This document shows positions 31,663 through 41,141 of a stretch of DNA of 64,000 nt, one piece after another. Location: assembly GCA_002937855.1 (NCBI GenBank), contig PTKS01000001.1, positions 161,948 to 225,947 on the forward strand, given 5' to 3'. The translations under genes and the position numbers were made by a program. The notes under the pieces are model-generated. The model saw nothing but the letters and a program-made list of their open reading frames with translations. It made no database searches and was not told the origin of the DNA. Each line of letters starts with the position of its first letter. The stretch's first letter is position 1. This stretch comes from Alphaproteobacteria bacterium MarineAlpha5_Bin12 (GTDB lineage: Bacteria; Pseudomonadota; Alphaproteobacteria; HIMB59; GCA-002718135).

Positions 31663-32361
31663 CTAATTTTTTTGTAAATCTGCAACATTCAATTTGATTC
31701 CTATCCCCATAGTCGAAGCTATGGAAACTCTTTTTACATATGACCCTTTAATTCCTTCTGGTTTATTTTTTAAAATAGCTTCAAAAAAAGTTTTAATGTT
31801 ATCTCTAAGTTTTTCTTTATCAAAACTTAATTTTCCAACTCCAGCATGAATTATTCCTGATTTATCATTTTTAAATTGTACTTGACCCTTTTTTGCATCT
31901 TTGATTGCTTTTGAAACATCATTTGTAACAGTTCCTAATTTAGGATTAGGCATTAGTCCTTTTGGTCCTAGAATTTGTCCTATTTTTGCTAATTGGGGCA
32001 TCATATCTGGAGTTGCTATAAGTCTATCAAAATTTATTTCACCACTTTCTATAGATTTAATGAAATCAGTATCTCCTACAATATCAGCTCCTGATTCTCT
32101 AGCTTTAGAAGCATTTTCATCTTTTGCAACCACTGCAATGCGAATATTTTTTCCTGTACCATGCGGTAAATTAATCACGCCTCTTACTGATTGATCTGTT
32201 TTACCAGCATTTAATGATAAATTTATTGCTATATCTAATGTTTCTTCAAATTTTGCTGCTGGGGAATTTTTAATTAAATCAATAGCTTCATCTAAATTAT
32301 AATTTCTTTCTTTATCTATTTTGCTATAAATATCTTTCATTTTTTTACTAATTTTTTTCAT
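31663..32361 (-). CDS. rplA: 50S ribosomal protein L1
   Basis: L1 forms the mobile stalk that releases E-site tRNA, and represses the L11 operon in E. coli. The 232-residue protein has LPHGTGKNIRIAVVAKD and MPNPKLGTVT, both diagnostic. It is one base after rplK. The stop is followed by the perfect palindrome. Confidence 0.97.
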   Translation of the reverse strand: MKKISKKMKDIYSKIDKERNYNLDEAIDLIKNSPAAKFEETLDIAINLSLNAGKTDQSVRGVINLPHGTGKNIRIAVVAKDENASKARESGADIVGDTDFIKSIESGEINFDRLIATPDMMPQLAKIGQILGPKGLMPNPKLGTVTNDVSKAIKDAKKGQVQFKNDKSGIIHAGVGKLSFDKEKLRDNIKTFFEAILKNKPEGIKGSYVKRVSIASTMGIGIKLNVADLQKN

Positions 32362-32362
32362 T

Positions 32363-32791
32363 TTATTTTTCTATTTCCATTCCCATTGATCTCGCTGATC
32401 CCTTAACCATTTCTATAGCCCCTTCAATATTAATAGCATTAAGATCTTCCATTTTAGTTTTTGCTATCTCTTCTATTTGTTTTAAATTAATTTTTCCTAA
32501 AACTGACTTACCTGGAGTAGAGTTACCTTTTTTTAAATTCGCAGCTTTTTTTAAATAATACGAAACTGGAGGAAGTTTAGTAATGAAATCAAATTTTTTA
32601 TCCTTGTAAGCTGTAATTACAACTGGAATTGGCGAACCTTTCTCCAAATTTTTTGTTTTTTCATTAAATGCTTTGCAAAAATCCATAATATTTAAACCTC
32701 TTTGGCCTAGTGCAGGACCAACTGGAGGAGAAGGATTTGCGCCACCTGCAGGAATTTGAAGTTTAATGTATCCTAAAATTTCTTTTGCCAT
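32363..32791 (-). CDS. rplK: 50S ribosomal protein L11
   Basis: L11 is at the GTPase-associated centre. The 142-residue protein has the N-terminal [19 protein letters not shown] (14-32) with the conserved prolines, and the C domain with [11 protein letters not shown]. It is two bases after nusG. Confidence 0.97.
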   Translation of the reverse strand: MAKEILGYIKLQIPAGGANPSPPVGPALGQRGLNIMDFCKAFNEKTKNLEKGSPIPVVITAYKDKKFDFITKLPPVSYYLKKAANLKKGNSTPGKSVLGKINLKQIEEIAKTKMEDLNAINIEGAIEMVKGSARSMGMEIEK

Positions 32792-32793
32792 TT

Positions 32794-33330
32794 TTACGCT
32801 TTTTCTACCTGTGAATATTCAAGCTCTACTGGAGTTGATCTTCCAAATATTGATACCGCAACCTTTATTCTAGATTTGTCTTCATCAATTTGTTCAATCA
32901 TTCCATCAAAAGAAGCAAATGGTCCATCAATTACCTTTATAACTTCTCCTACTTCAAACTCTACTGAAGGTCTAGGCTTCTCAATACCTTGTAAAACCTG
33001 TTCACTTATTTTTGATGCTTCGGTATTGCTTATTGGTATTGGCATACCCTTTGAGCCTAAAAAAGTTGAAACCTTTGGTGTATTTTTAACTAAATGCCAA
33101 GTATCGTCATTCATAATCATTTTAATTAAAATATAACCAGGAAAAAATTTCCTTTCAGTATTTACTCTTGCCCCTCTTTTTACTTCAACAATTTCTTGAG
33201 TAGGAACAGATATTTCTTCAATCATTTCTGAAAGTCCTAATTTTGCAGCTTGTTCTTTAATGCTGTCTGCAACTTTATGTTCAAATCCAGAATATGCATG
33301 GATTACATACCATCTTGCTAGAGTGTTCAT
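32794..33330 (-). CDS. nusG: Transcription antitermination/termination factor NusG
   Basis: NusG binds RNA polymerase and couples it to Rho or to the ribosome through S10. The 178-residue protein has the NGN domain ([18 protein letters not shown], 7-24; [10 protein letters not shown]) and the C-terminal KOW domain [18 protein letters not shown] (about 127-144). It overlaps secE by four bases. Confidence 0.97.
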   Translation of the reverse strand: MNTLARWYVIHAYSGFEHKVADSIKEQAAKLGLSEMIEEISVPTQEIVEVKRGARVNTERKFFPGYILIKMIMNDDTWHLVKNTPKVSTFLGSKGMPIPISNTEASKISEQVLQGIEKPRPSVEFEVGEVIKVIDGPFASFDGMIEQIDEDKSRIKVAVSIFGRSTPVELEYSQVEKA

Positions 33331-33536
33331 AAACCTGCTCCAAAACTTATAATTTTTTTAATTGAAAATGACAAAACTTGATCAGTTAATAAAAAAAATA
33401 ATGAAAACAAAATAATAAGCAATATTATTATTGCTGCCGAGATAAGGGTATCTCTTCTAGTAGGCCAAATAACTTTAGATAATTCTTGTCTTACTTGTCT
33501 AACAAATAGAGCCGGCGATGTTTTTTTGTTTTCCAA
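33327..33536 (-). CDS. secE: Protein translocase subunit SecE
   Basis: SecE clamps the two halves of SecY. The 69-residue short form has the amphipathic VRQVRQELSKVIWPTRRDTL (13-32) and one transmembrane helix (about 33-55). The start is TTG with AAGGG seven bases upstream. The gene begins 18 bases after the tRNA-Trp 3' end and overlaps nusG. Confidence 0.93.
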   Translation of the reverse strand: MENKKTSPALFVRQVRQELSKVIWPTRRDTLISAAIIILLIILFSLFFLLTDQVLSFSIKKIISFGAGL

Positions 33537-33554
33537 TTTTTTCCCTTTCTTAAT

Positions 33555-33630
33555 TGGCAGGAGTGGCAGGACTTGAACCTGCAGCCCCCGGTTTTGGAGA
33601 CCGGTGCTCTACCAATTGAGCTACACTCCT
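33555..33630 (-). tRNA. tRNA-Trp (anticodon CCA)
   Basis: The minus strand gives a 76-base cloverleaf. The acceptor stem is AGGAGTG/CACTCCT, the D-arm has TAGCTCAATTGGTAGAGC, the anticodon loop CTCCAAA gives CCA, the T-arm has GGTTCAAGTCC, and CCA is encoded. It stands between tuf and secE as in many proteobacteria. Confidence 0.97.
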
Positions 33631-33678
33631 ATTTAGAATAATGAAGAGTCACAATAGATAGAGGATCCCCAGTTTAAT

Positions 33679-34869
33679 CTATTCAATAATTTTATCTACT
33701 ACTCCAGAACCAACTGTTTTTCCTCCCTCACGTATCGCAAATCGTAAACCTTCATCCATTGCTATAGGTGCAGTCAGATCAACATCTATTGTAATATCAT
33801 CTCCTGGCATTACCATTTCTGTTCCTTCAGGTAACTTCACCGCTCCAGTAACATCTGTAGTTCGAAAATAAAATTGTGGCCTATAGTTCGAGAAAAAAGG
33901 AGTGTGTCTCCCACCTTCTTCTTTTTTTAGAACATAAATTTTTGCTTTAAATTTTGTATGAGGTTTAATAGAACCCGGAGCAGCTAAAACTTGCCCTCTT
34001 TCAACTTCTTCTCTTTTGGTTCCTCTTAATAGAGCTCCAATGTTGTCTCCAGCCTCTCCAGTATCCAAAAGCTTTCTGAACATCTCAACACCTGTTACAG
34101 TTGTTTTTTGAATATCTTTAATACCTACAATCTCAATTTCATCCCCAGTATTAACAACTCCTTGCTCCACTCTTCCTGTACAAACAGTTCCTCTTCCTGA
34201 AATTGAAAAAACATCTTCAACTGGCATTAAAAAAGGTTTGTCTTTTGGTCTGTTAGGTTGTGGAATAAATTCATCAACAGCTTTCATTAATTCTAAAATT
34301 GAATTTTTTCCAGTAGCTTCATCTTTGTCTTCAACAGCTGCTAAGGCTGAACCTTTAATTATTGGAGTGTCGTTTCCAGGAAATTTATATTCATTTAAAA
34401 TATCTCTGATTTCTTCTTCAACTAATGTAACTAATTCTTTGTCATCTACTTGATCAATTTTATTTAAATAAACGACAATTGCTGGTACCCCAACCTGACG
34501 CGCTAATAAAATATGCTCTCTTGTTTGAGGCATTGGACCATCAGCAGCATTTACTACTAAAATAGCTCCGTCCATTTGTGCAGCACCTGTAATCATATTT
34601 TTTACATAGTCAGCATGTCCCGGGCAATCCACATGTGCGTAATGTCTTTTTTCAGTTTCATACTCTACGTGAGCAGTTGCAATAGTAATTCCACGTTCTT
34701 TTTCTTCTGGCGCTTTATCTATTTGATCATAAGCAGTATATTCTGCCCCACCAGTTTCAGCTAACACTTTAGTAATGGCAGCTGTTAATGTTGTTTTACC
34801 ATGATCCACGTGTCCAATAGTTCCAACATTGGCATGTGGTTTATTTCTTTCGAATTTTGCTTTTGACAT
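33679..34869 (-). CDS. tuf: Elongation factor Tu
   Basis: EF-Tu delivers aminoacyl-tRNA to the ribosome. From the ATG at 34869 it has 396 residues beginning [17 protein letters not shown]1 is GHVDHGKTT (19-27), G3 DCPGHADY, G4 NKID, and the C-terminal domain ends [14 protein letters not shown] longer in-frame reading that runs through tRNA-Gly is not real. No other tuf copy is in the window, and it is absent from its second usual place after fusA. Confidence 0.97.
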   Translation of the reverse strand: MSKAKFERNKPHANVGTIGHVDHGKTTLTAAITKVLAETGGAEYTAYDQIDKAPEEKERGITIATAHVEYETEKRHYAHVDCPGHADYVKNMITGAAQMDGAILVVNAADGPMPQTREHILLARQVGVPAIVVYLNKIDQVDDKELVTLVEEEIRDILNEYKFPGNDTPIIKGSALAAVEDKDEATGKNSILELMKAVDEFIPQPNRPKDKPFLMPVEDVFSISGRGTVCTGRVEQGVVNTGDEIEIVGIKDIQKTTVTGVEMFRKLLDTGEAGDNIGALLRGTKREEVERGQVLAAPGSIKPHTKFKAKIYVLKKEEGGRHTPFFSNYRPQFYFRTTDVTGAVKLPEGTEMVMPGDDITIDVDLTAPIAMDEGLRFAIREGGKTVGSGVVDKIIE

Positions 34870-34896
34870 TTTTAATACCCCAATATTATTTTTTTT

Positions 34897-34970
34897 TGGA
34901 GCGGGTGAAGGGAATCGAACCCTCGTAGCCAGCTTGGAAGGCTGGAGCTTTACCACTAAGCTACACCCGC
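34897..34970 (-). tRNA. tRNA-Gly (anticodon TCC)
   Basis: The minus strand gives a 74-base tRNA. The acceptor stem is GCGGGTG/CACCCGC, the anticodon stem-loop CCAGC-CTTCCAA-GCTGG gives TCC, the T-arm has GGGTTCGATTCCC, and CCA is encoded. It is 27 bases upstream of tuf and 48 bases downstream of tRNA-Tyr. Confidence 0.97.
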
Positions 34971-35018
34971 ACAATTCTGGCAACCCACTCACTCCTACCC
35001 CTGTTACCATATACTATA

Positions 35019-35104
35019 TGGTGGAGGGGGTAGGATTTGAACCTACGTACGCTCACGCGGGCGGATTTACAGTCCGCTGCCTTTAACCACTCGACCACCC
35101 CTCC
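35019..35104 (-). tRNA. tRNA-Tyr (anticodon GTA)
   Basis: The minus strand folds as an 86-base class II tRNA. The acceptor stem is GGAGGGG paired with CCCCTCC, the anticodon stem-loop GCGGA-CTGTAAA-TCCGC gives GTA, a long variable arm is present, and CCA is encoded. It is the first gene after the promoter at 35127-35154. Confidence 0.97.
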
Positions 35105-35126
35105 TTTTAAATTCAGAGAACAGCAC

Positions 35127-35154
35127 TAAGTAATTATTCTAGTACTTTTGTCAA
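35127..35154 (-). promoter_or_regulatory. Promoter for tRNA-Tyr, tRNA-Gly, tuf and downstream genes
   Basis: The minus strand has a consensus TTGACA (35149-35154), 16 bases, then TACTTA (35127-35132). Transcription would start about 15-20 bases before tRNA-Tyr. It heads the whole minus-strand translation and transcription block. Confidence 0.6.
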
Positions 35155-35287
35155 TGTTAAATTAAAATTTATTGCCGCAGAGCTTTTTTACCTAAAACCA
35201 AAGTCTTCTAACGAAAAATATCATGTTTGTACATAGTTCTATTGCAAATATTTGCTTTTTTTTCATTTAAGATATAATTATCAATTT

Positions 35288-36067
35288 ATGGCGAAAAATA
35301 GTCAATTTTTACAAAAAAATAGCTCTCTTTTAAATATTTATGGTTATCATTCTGTAAAAGCAGCCTTAAAAAATGACAAAAGAAGAAAAAAAAGGTTAAT
35401 TTTAAATCCAACATCTGCTGAAAATTATTATGATGAATTTAAGGGAAAAATCAAAGAAATAATTATTATTTCCCAAAAAGAGTTTAAAAACAAGTACTCA
35501 AAAGATGAAAACACTCAAGGAATAGTTTTACAAGCATTTGATTTAAAAGAATTAACTTTAAAAGAAATTTTAAAAAATAGCAGCAAAAATAAAGAATCTA
35601 TTTTATTATTATTAGACCAAGTTAACGATCCACATAATATTGGAGCTATTATGAGATCAGCTGCATTATTTAATTGTTTATCAATAATTATAAGTGAGAA
35701 CAATTCTCCTGAAATGAATTCAACAATAATTAAATCTGCTTCTGGTGCTGCAGAAATTGTAAGTTTGATAAAAGTTCCTAATATTTCAAGATGTATCAAT
35801 GAACTCAAAAAGAATGATTATTGGATTATAGGACTAGACTCAGAAGCAGATAAAACTCTAGACAAATTTGATATTCCAAAAAAATCTGTATTTGTTTTAG
35901 GTTCTGAACACAGTGGTTTAAGAGAATTAACAAAAAAAAATTGCGACTACAAAATATCTATTAAAAATAAGCAATATAAATATTTTGAAATAGATAGTTT
36001 AAACGTTTCTAATGCCGCATCAATTGCTCTTTACGAATATAACAAAAAATATAATATTGATTATTGA
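35288..36067 (+). CDS. rlmB: TrmH/SpoU-family rRNA 2'-O-methyltransferase, RlmB type
   Basis: RlmB methylates the ribose of a conserved 23S rRNA guanosine (G2251 in E. coli). The 259-residue protein has an N-terminal substrate-binding domain (IYGYHSVKAALKN, 17-29) and a knotted SPOUT domain with the three motifs LDQVNDPHNIGAIMRSA, FVLGSEHSGLRELT and LNVSNAASIALYEY. The start at 35288 is supported by TATAAT ending nine bases upstream, which would yield an almost leaderless mRNA. An earlier in-frame TTG adds 12 unrelated residues. Confidence 0.9.
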   Translation: MAKNSQFLQKNSSLLNIYGYHSVKAALKNDKRRKKRLILNPTSAENYYDEFKGKIKEIIIISQKEFKNKYSKDENTQGIVLQAFDLKELTLKEILKNSSKNKESILLLLDQVNDPHNIGAIMRSAALFNCLSIIISENNSPEMNSTIIKSASGAAEIVSLIKVPNISRCINELKKNDYWIIGLDSEADKTLDKFDIPKKSVFVLGSEHSGLRELTKKNCDYKISIKNKQYKYFEIDSLNVSNAASIALYEYNKKYNIDY

Positions 36068-36128
36068 ATAAATTAGTATATTTAAGTTAACGAACTAAAC
36101 TTTCTTATAGTTTGGATTTCAGAAATTC

Positions 36129-36204
<76 letters not shown>

Positions 36205-36214
36205 CTAAAGTTAA

Positions 36215-36331
36215 TTACACACCAGGTATGTAAGGAACTCCATCTCCTTTAATACTTTCATTGATATCAGACAAAGTAGAGCAGCTACTTAAAGCAAAAA
36301 TGAAAGCTAATATAATAAATATTTTTTTCAT
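36215..36331 (-). CDS. Small predicted lipoprotein, 38 residues
   Basis: This short frame reads Met-KKIFIILAFIFALSSC then 21 residues ending VPYIPGV. It has a charged N terminus, a hydrophobic stretch and a lipobox-like LSSC with the cysteine at residue 17, so a lipid-anchored mature peptide of 22 residues is predicted. AAGG lies two bases before the ATG, which is close. Size and layout resemble entericidin-like or other small envelope lipoproteins, but I do not recognise the family. It lies alone between tRNA-Thr and fdsA. Confidence 0.6.
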   Translation of the reverse strand: MKKIFIILAFIFALSSCSTLSDINESIKGDGVPYIPGV

Positions 36332-36391
36332 AACCTTTTTTAATCATATTTATATTAAAATAAAAATATTATAATGAAAAATTATCAAATA

Positions 36392-39148
36392 TTATCGGGA
36401 TAAGTTTTCTAGCTTTGCAGCACAATACTTAAATTCAGGAATTTTACCGTATGGATCTAATGCTGAATTGGTTAAAATATTTGCTGCAGCTTCATAATAA
36501 CAAAATGGTATAAATATTAAACCCTTAGGAATTGAATTATCTTTTCTTATTTTTAATTTAATAGATCCTCTTCTTGTAGTTACATTTACATAATCACCTT
36601 GTTTAAGCTTAATTTGTTCTATGTCATATGGTGACAAACTTACTGTTGGTTCAGGTTCAATTGCATCTAAATTTGATGATTTTCTAGTCATAGAACCTGT
36701 ATGCCAATGTTCTAGTTGTCTACCCGTAGTTAAAATCATTGAAAATTCTTTATCAGGTAATTCATCTGAAGGTATAATTTTTGCGGGTACAAATTTTCCT
36801 TTTCCTCCTTCTATCGGAAAATTATCTCCAAACACAACTTCTTTACCTGGTTCTGTTGGGGAATCACATGGATAAGTTACTGAATCTTCTTTTTCTAGAC
36901 GCTCCCATGAAATATTATTAAGTGATGGCATAGCTTCTTTCATTTCATCAAATATTTCTTTTGGATGACTATAATTCCAATTTAAACCTAATTTTTTAGC
37001 TATCTCTACTATAATCCACCAATCCTCTTTTGCTTCTCCAGGAAGTGGGACAGCTTTTCTTCCCATTTGTACTTGTCGATTAGTATTTGTTACAGTTCCA
37101 TCTTTTTCAGGCCAAGCAGAGGCAGGGAGTATTACATCAGCAAATCTTGCCGTCTCAGTAAAAAATATATCCTGTACAACTAAATGATCTAATTTAGAAA
37201 GAGCATCTCTAGCATGTGATACATCAGGATCTGACATTGCTGGATTTTCTCCTAATATATACATCCCTTTAATAATTTTTTCATGAATAGAATCCATAAT
37301 TTCAACTACAGTTAAGCCGTTTTCGGAATCTAAATCTGAATCCCAAAATTTTTTATAAAAATCTAAATTATTATTATCATCCACTAAATTATAATCTGGA
37401 AACATCATTGGTATAAGTCCTGCATCTGAAGCTCCTTGAACATTGTTTTGACCTCTTAAAGGATGCAAACCTGTTCCTGGTCTTCCAACATTTCCAGTCA
37501 TTAATGCTAATGAAATTAAACATCTGGCATTATCTGTTCCATGAGTGTGTTGAGATATACCCATTCCCCAAAAAATTATTGCATTTTTAGCTTTACCAAA
37601 TGTTGTTGCAACCTCATATAAGATTTTTTCTTCTATTCCACATATTTTTGACATTCTTTTTGGGTCATAATCTTGTAAGTGTTTTTTTAATTCATCGAAT
37701 CCTATAGTATGTTCTTTGATATAATTTCTATCATATAAATTTTCTTTTAATATCACATACATTAATGAATTCAGTAAAGCTACATCAGAGCCTGGGGTAA
37801 ATTGAACCATATAATCTGCATATTTTTTTAATGCCTGGCCTCTTGGATCCATTACAATCATTTTAGCACCATTTTTTTTTGCATTTTTAAAAAACGTTGC
37901 TGCAACAGGATGGTTTTCAGTAGGGTTTGCACCAATAACAACTATTACATCAGAATTTTTAACTTCAAAAAAGGGCGCGGTTACTGCTCCTGAACCAATT
38001 GTTTCTAACAATGCTGCTACTGACGATGCATGACACAACCTTGTGCAATGATCTACATTATTAGTTTGAAAGCCAGTTCTTATTAGTTTTTGAAACAAAT
38101 ATGCCTCTTCATTTGAACACTTAGCTGAACCAAAGCCTGCTAAACCTTTACCTCCTTCAGTTTTTTTAATTCTTATAAATTTTTCTGCTACCAAGTTTAA
38201 TGCTTCGTCCCAAGAAGCTTCTCTAAAGTGTGTTAATGGATTTGAAGGATCTATAGCTAAAGAATTTTTTTTATCTTTATTGTCTAGTCTTATTAATGGT
38301 TTTGTTAATCTCTCTTTGTTAGTTATATAATCAAAACCAAATCTTCCTTTTACGCAAAGTCTATTTTTATTTGAAGGTCCGTTTCTACCATTTACATATT
38401 TAATTTCATTATCTTTAATATTGTATTCCAACTGACAACCAACTCCACAATATGGGCATACGCTATTAATTTTTTTATCTACTTCTGAAAAACCAACAGA
38501 TTTTTCATCTACAATTGAGGCTGGCATAAGTGCTCCAGTTGGACAAGCCTGTACACATTCTCCACATGCAACACATGTACTATCACCCATAGGATCATCA
38601 AAATCAAAAACTATTTTTGAGTTTTCACCCCTATACGCCATTCCTATCACATCATTTACCTGAACTTCCCGGCAGGCTCTTACGCATAAATTACACTGTA
38701 TACATGCATCTAAATTTACTGCCATTGAAGGATGTGAAGCGTCAGGTTCTATAAAGTTTTTTTTATTAAATCTAGATTCGTTTAATTCTATTTTATCTAT
38801 CCAGTTCCAAAAATTTGAATTTGGATCGTGAGCAATCTTTTTTTCTGGTTGATCCGTTAATAACAATTCAAAAACTAATTCTCTCGATTTTTTAGCTCTA
38901 TCTGAAGAGGTATATACCTTCATGCCTTCAATAGGTTTGCGAATACATGAAGCAGATAAAACCCTTTCGCCATCTATTTCTACCATACAAGCTCTACAGT
39001 TACCATCAGCTCTGTAACCTGGTTCTTCACTATAACATAAATGAGGAATTTCTATTCCTAAAGATTTTGAAATTTCCCATATAGTATTTTCAGAATTAGC
39101 TTTCACTTTTTTGCCGTTAATAAAGAAACTTATCTCATCTTTACTCAT
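36392..39148 (-). CDS. fdsA: NAD-dependent formate dehydrogenase, molybdenum subunit
   Basis: This subunit oxidises formate to CO2 at a bis-MGD molybdenum centre in the cytosol. The 918-residue protein has an N-terminal [2Fe-2S] domain (C38, C51, C54, C68), two ferredoxin [4Fe-4S] motifs (CIQCNLCVRACR, 149-160; CVACGECVQACP, 192-203) and the catalytic domain with its own cluster CPYCGVGC (231-238). The molybdenum ligand and catalytic pair are Cys372-His373 in CTRLCHASS, so it is the Cys, not selenocysteine, form. The C-terminal molydopterin-binding domain is complete. It overlaps fdsB by eight bases. Electrons would pass through FdsB to NAD+. Confidence 0.93.
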   Translation of the reverse strand: MSKDEISFFINGKKVKANSENTIWEISKSLGIEIPHLCYSEEPGYRADGNCRACMVEIDGERVLSASCIRKPIEGMKVYTSSDRAKKSRELVFELLLTDQPEKKIAHDPNSNFWNWIDKIELNESRFNKKNFIEPDASHPSMAVNLDACIQCNLCVRACREVQVNDVIGMAYRGENSKIVFDFDDPMGDSTCVACGECVQACPTGALMPASIVDEKSVGFSEVDKKINSVCPYCGVGCQLEYNIKDNEIKYVNGRNGPSNKNRLCVKGRFGFDYITNKERLTKPLIRLDNKDKKNSLAIDPSNPLTHFREASWDEALNLVAEKFIRIKKTEGGKGLAGFGSAKCSNEEAYLFQKLIRTGFQTNNVDHCTRLCHASSVAALLETIGSGAVTAPFFEVKNSDVIVVIGANPTENHPVAATFFKNAKKNGAKMIVMDPRGQALKKYADYMVQFTPGSDVALLNSLMYVILKENLYDRNYIKEHTIGFDELKKHLQDYDPKRMSKICGIEEKILYEVATTFGKAKNAIIFWGMGISQHTHGTDNARCLISLALMTGNVGRPGTGLHPLRGQNNVQGASDAGLIPMMFPDYNLVDDNNNLDFYKKFWDSDLDSENGLTVVEIMDSIHEKIIKGMYILGENPAMSDPDVSHARDALSKLDHLVVQDIFFTETARFADVILPASAWPEKDGTVTNTNRQVQMGRKAVPLPGEAKEDWWIIVEIAKKLGLNWNYSHPKEIFDEMKEAMPSLNNISWERLEKEDSVTYPCDSPTEPGKEVVFGDNFPIEGGKGKFVPAKIIPSDELPDKEFSMILTTGRQLEHWHTGSMTRKSSNLDAIEPEPTVSLSPYDIEQIKLKQGDYVNVTTRRGSIKLKIRKDNSIPKGLIFIPFCYYEAAANILTNSALDPYGKIPEFKYCAAKLENLSR

Positions 39149-40850
39149 TCAATTTTAATTCCTTTGAAAAATGTTTTATTATAGAGTTAAGAGGATTGGT
39201 AGCAGCTTGTCCCAATCCACATATAGATGCATCAGACATTACTAAAGATAAATCTTTCAATTTAGATAAACTCCAATTTTTTTCTTTCATTTCTTTAACT
39301 GTTTTTTCTGTGCCTACACGACATGGGGTACATTGACCACAACTTTCATCTTCAAAAAAATGCATTAAATTCAATCCAACATCTCTCATTTTATCTCTAT
39401 CAGATAAAATTACTATTGCTGCTGATCCTAAAAAACAACCTTCGTCTTCTAATTCCTTTACACCATAATCCAAAGGTATATTATCTAAACTTGCTGGAAG
39501 AATTCCACCCGAAGCACCTCCGGGAAGGTATGCTTTAAAAATATGTCCCTCTAACATTCCACCAGAATAATCATCAATTAATTCTTTTACTGTTATACCA
39601 GCTGGTGCAATTTTAACTCCAGGTTTTTTAACCCTACCTGAAACTGAAAAACTATGAAAACCTCTTCTATCATTTTTTCCTTGATTAGAATACCAGTTTG
39701 AACCTCTCTCTATTATATCTCTAAGCCAATAAACTGTCTCAACATTATTTACCAAAGTTGGTTTGCCAAATAAACCCACTTGAGCAACATAGGGTGGCCT
39801 ATGCCTTGGAAGGCCTCTTTTACCTTCTATACTTTCTATCATTGCAGACTCTTCGCCACAAATATATGCGCCGGCTCCTCTCCTAATATTTATATAGTCT
39901 TTTTTAATAATTTCATTCTTTTCTAATTCAAATATTTCTTTTTTTAGTATTTCCATGGCTGCTGGATATTCGTCTCTCAAATATATATAAATTTCATGAG
40001 CCCCAATTGCCTCTCCACTTATTAAAACTCCTTCAATAAATCTATGAGGATCTTTTTCTAGATAATATCTATCTTTAAAAGTTCCTACTTCTCCTTCATC
40101 TGCATTTATAGCTAGGTATCGTGGACCTGGATTAGATAAAACAAAATCCCATTTTTTTGAAGTTGGGAATCCTGCACCACCTTTACCTTTCAAATTACTC
40201 TTTTCTATAATAGTTTTAATTTCATTAATCGAAATTTTTTTATTTCTGATTTTTTCTAGTAAGTTATAACCTTTGCCATCTAAATATTCTTTAAGATTTG
40301 AATACGTTGGAAGTTCTGATTTAAAGTTTTTTGCCTTTAAAACTTTAAAAATATCTTCAACACTCGCATTATCAACGTATTTTTTACCCACACAGACAGT
40401 TGGTGCATTTTGACATCTTCCCATACAAGGACCTGTCAATATTTCTATTTGCTGATCTGTATTTTGTAATTTTAAATCTTCAATTAATTTTTTAGATCCA
40501 AACATTTCGCATGTTAAACTTTCACATACTCTGATTGTTATATTAGGTGGTTTTTTATTTGGATCTTTTATAACTTTAAAATGTGCATAAAATGTTGTAA
40601 CTTCATAAACCTCTGAAAGAGGTATATTAATTATTTCTGATAAAGCCACTAAATGATTATCTAGCAAAGCTCCAAACTTGTCATTTAAGAGGTGTAAATA
40701 TTCAATCAACAAAAATCTTGAATAAGAGTCATCACCTATAACTTCTCTGACTTGATTTAGAGATTTTGAATCACTTTGCCTACCTTTAGGTGTCCATCTT
40801 TTTTTCTTTTTTTTTATTGAAAGATGTGTCTGAGAAATAAATTTTTCCAT
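39141..40850 (-). CDS. fdsB: Formate dehydrogenase FdsG-FdsB fusion, NAD-binding subunit
   Basis: This 569-residue protein carries electrons from FdsA to NAD+. Residues 1-170 are a NuoE/FdsG thioredoxin-like [2Fe-2S] domain (CESLTC and GPCMGRC). Residues 180-569 are a NuoF/FdsB domain with the FMN/NAD glycine-rich GKGGAGFPTSKKW (about 220), GRRG-type RRGAGAYICGEESA, and the C-terminal [4Fe-4S] motif ESCGQCTPCRVG. In Cupriavidus and Rhodobacter these are two genes, so this is a fusion. It is the first gene of fdsBA. Its start is 39 bases from the divergent tusA. Confidence 0.9.
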   Translation of the reverse strand: MEKFISQTHLSIKKKKKRWTPKGRQSDSKSLNQVREVIGDDSYSRFLLIEYLHLLNDKFGALLDNHLVALSEIINIPLSEVYEVTTFYAHFKVIKDPNKKPPNITIRVCESLTCEMFGSKKLIEDLKLQNTDQQIEILTGPCMGRCQNAPTVCVGKKYVDNASVEDIFKVLKAKNFKSELPTYSNLKEYLDGKGYNLLEKIRNKKISINEIKTIIEKSNLKGKGGAGFPTSKKWDFVLSNPGPRYLAINADEGEVGTFKDRYYLEKDPHRFIEGVLISGEAIGAHEIYIYLRDEYPAAMEILKKEIFELEKNEIIKKDYINIRRGAGAYICGEESAMIESIEGKRGLPRHRPPYVAQVGLFGKPTLVNNVETVYWLRDIIERGSNWYSNQGKNDRRGFHSFSVSGRVKKPGVKIAPAGITVKELIDDYSGGMLEGHIFKAYLPGGASGGILPASLDNIPLDYGVKELEDEGCFLGSAAIVILSDRDKMRDVGLNLMHFFEDESCGQCTPCRVGTEKTVKEMKEKNWSLSKLKDLSLVMSDASICGLGQAATNPLNSIIKHFSKELKLNE

Positions 40851-40889
40851 TTTTTTAAAGATATAGTGTATAGTTATAATAAATTAAAG

Positions 40890-41141
40890 ATGAAAAATAA
40901 TAGATATTCTAAAGAAATAATTTTAGATGCGATAGGTATGGAATGCCCAATACCAGTTCTTAAAGCTCGAAAATTGGCTCAAAGCTTAAAAAATCTTGAT
41001 AGAGTTAAAGTTATTTGTACGGACCCACTCGCTGAAATGGATTTTAAACATTACTGTGAACAGTCAAAATACAAATATATAAAATGTATAAAAGAGGATG
41101 AAAAAATAATTATCTATTATCAAATTATTAAAAAAAATTAA
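40890..41141 (+). CDS. tusA: TusA-family sulfurtransferase
   Basis: TusA-like proteins pass persulfide sulfur to tRNA and molybdenum-cofactor pathways. The 83-residue protein begins MKNNRYSKEI, and the active-site motif GMECPIPVLKARKL has the single conserved cysteine at about residue 18. A longer in-frame start would overlap the 5' end of fdsB. It is divergent from fdsBA, and its stop overlaps the end of moeA by four bases. The position in a molybdoenzyme cluster suggests a role in sulfur delivery for the FdhD-sulfurated cofactor, an inference from the known TusA link to formate dehydrogenase in E. coli. Confidence 0.85.
   Translation: MKNNRYSKEIILDAIGMECPIPVLKARKLAQSLKNLDRVKVICTDPLAEMDFKHYCEQSKYKYIKCIKEDEKIIIYYQIIKKN

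Noticed and set aside
34870..35010. N-terminal extension of tuf to 35010
   Set aside because: It runs through tRNA-Gly; [12 protein letters not shown] at 34869 is the conserved EF-Tu start.
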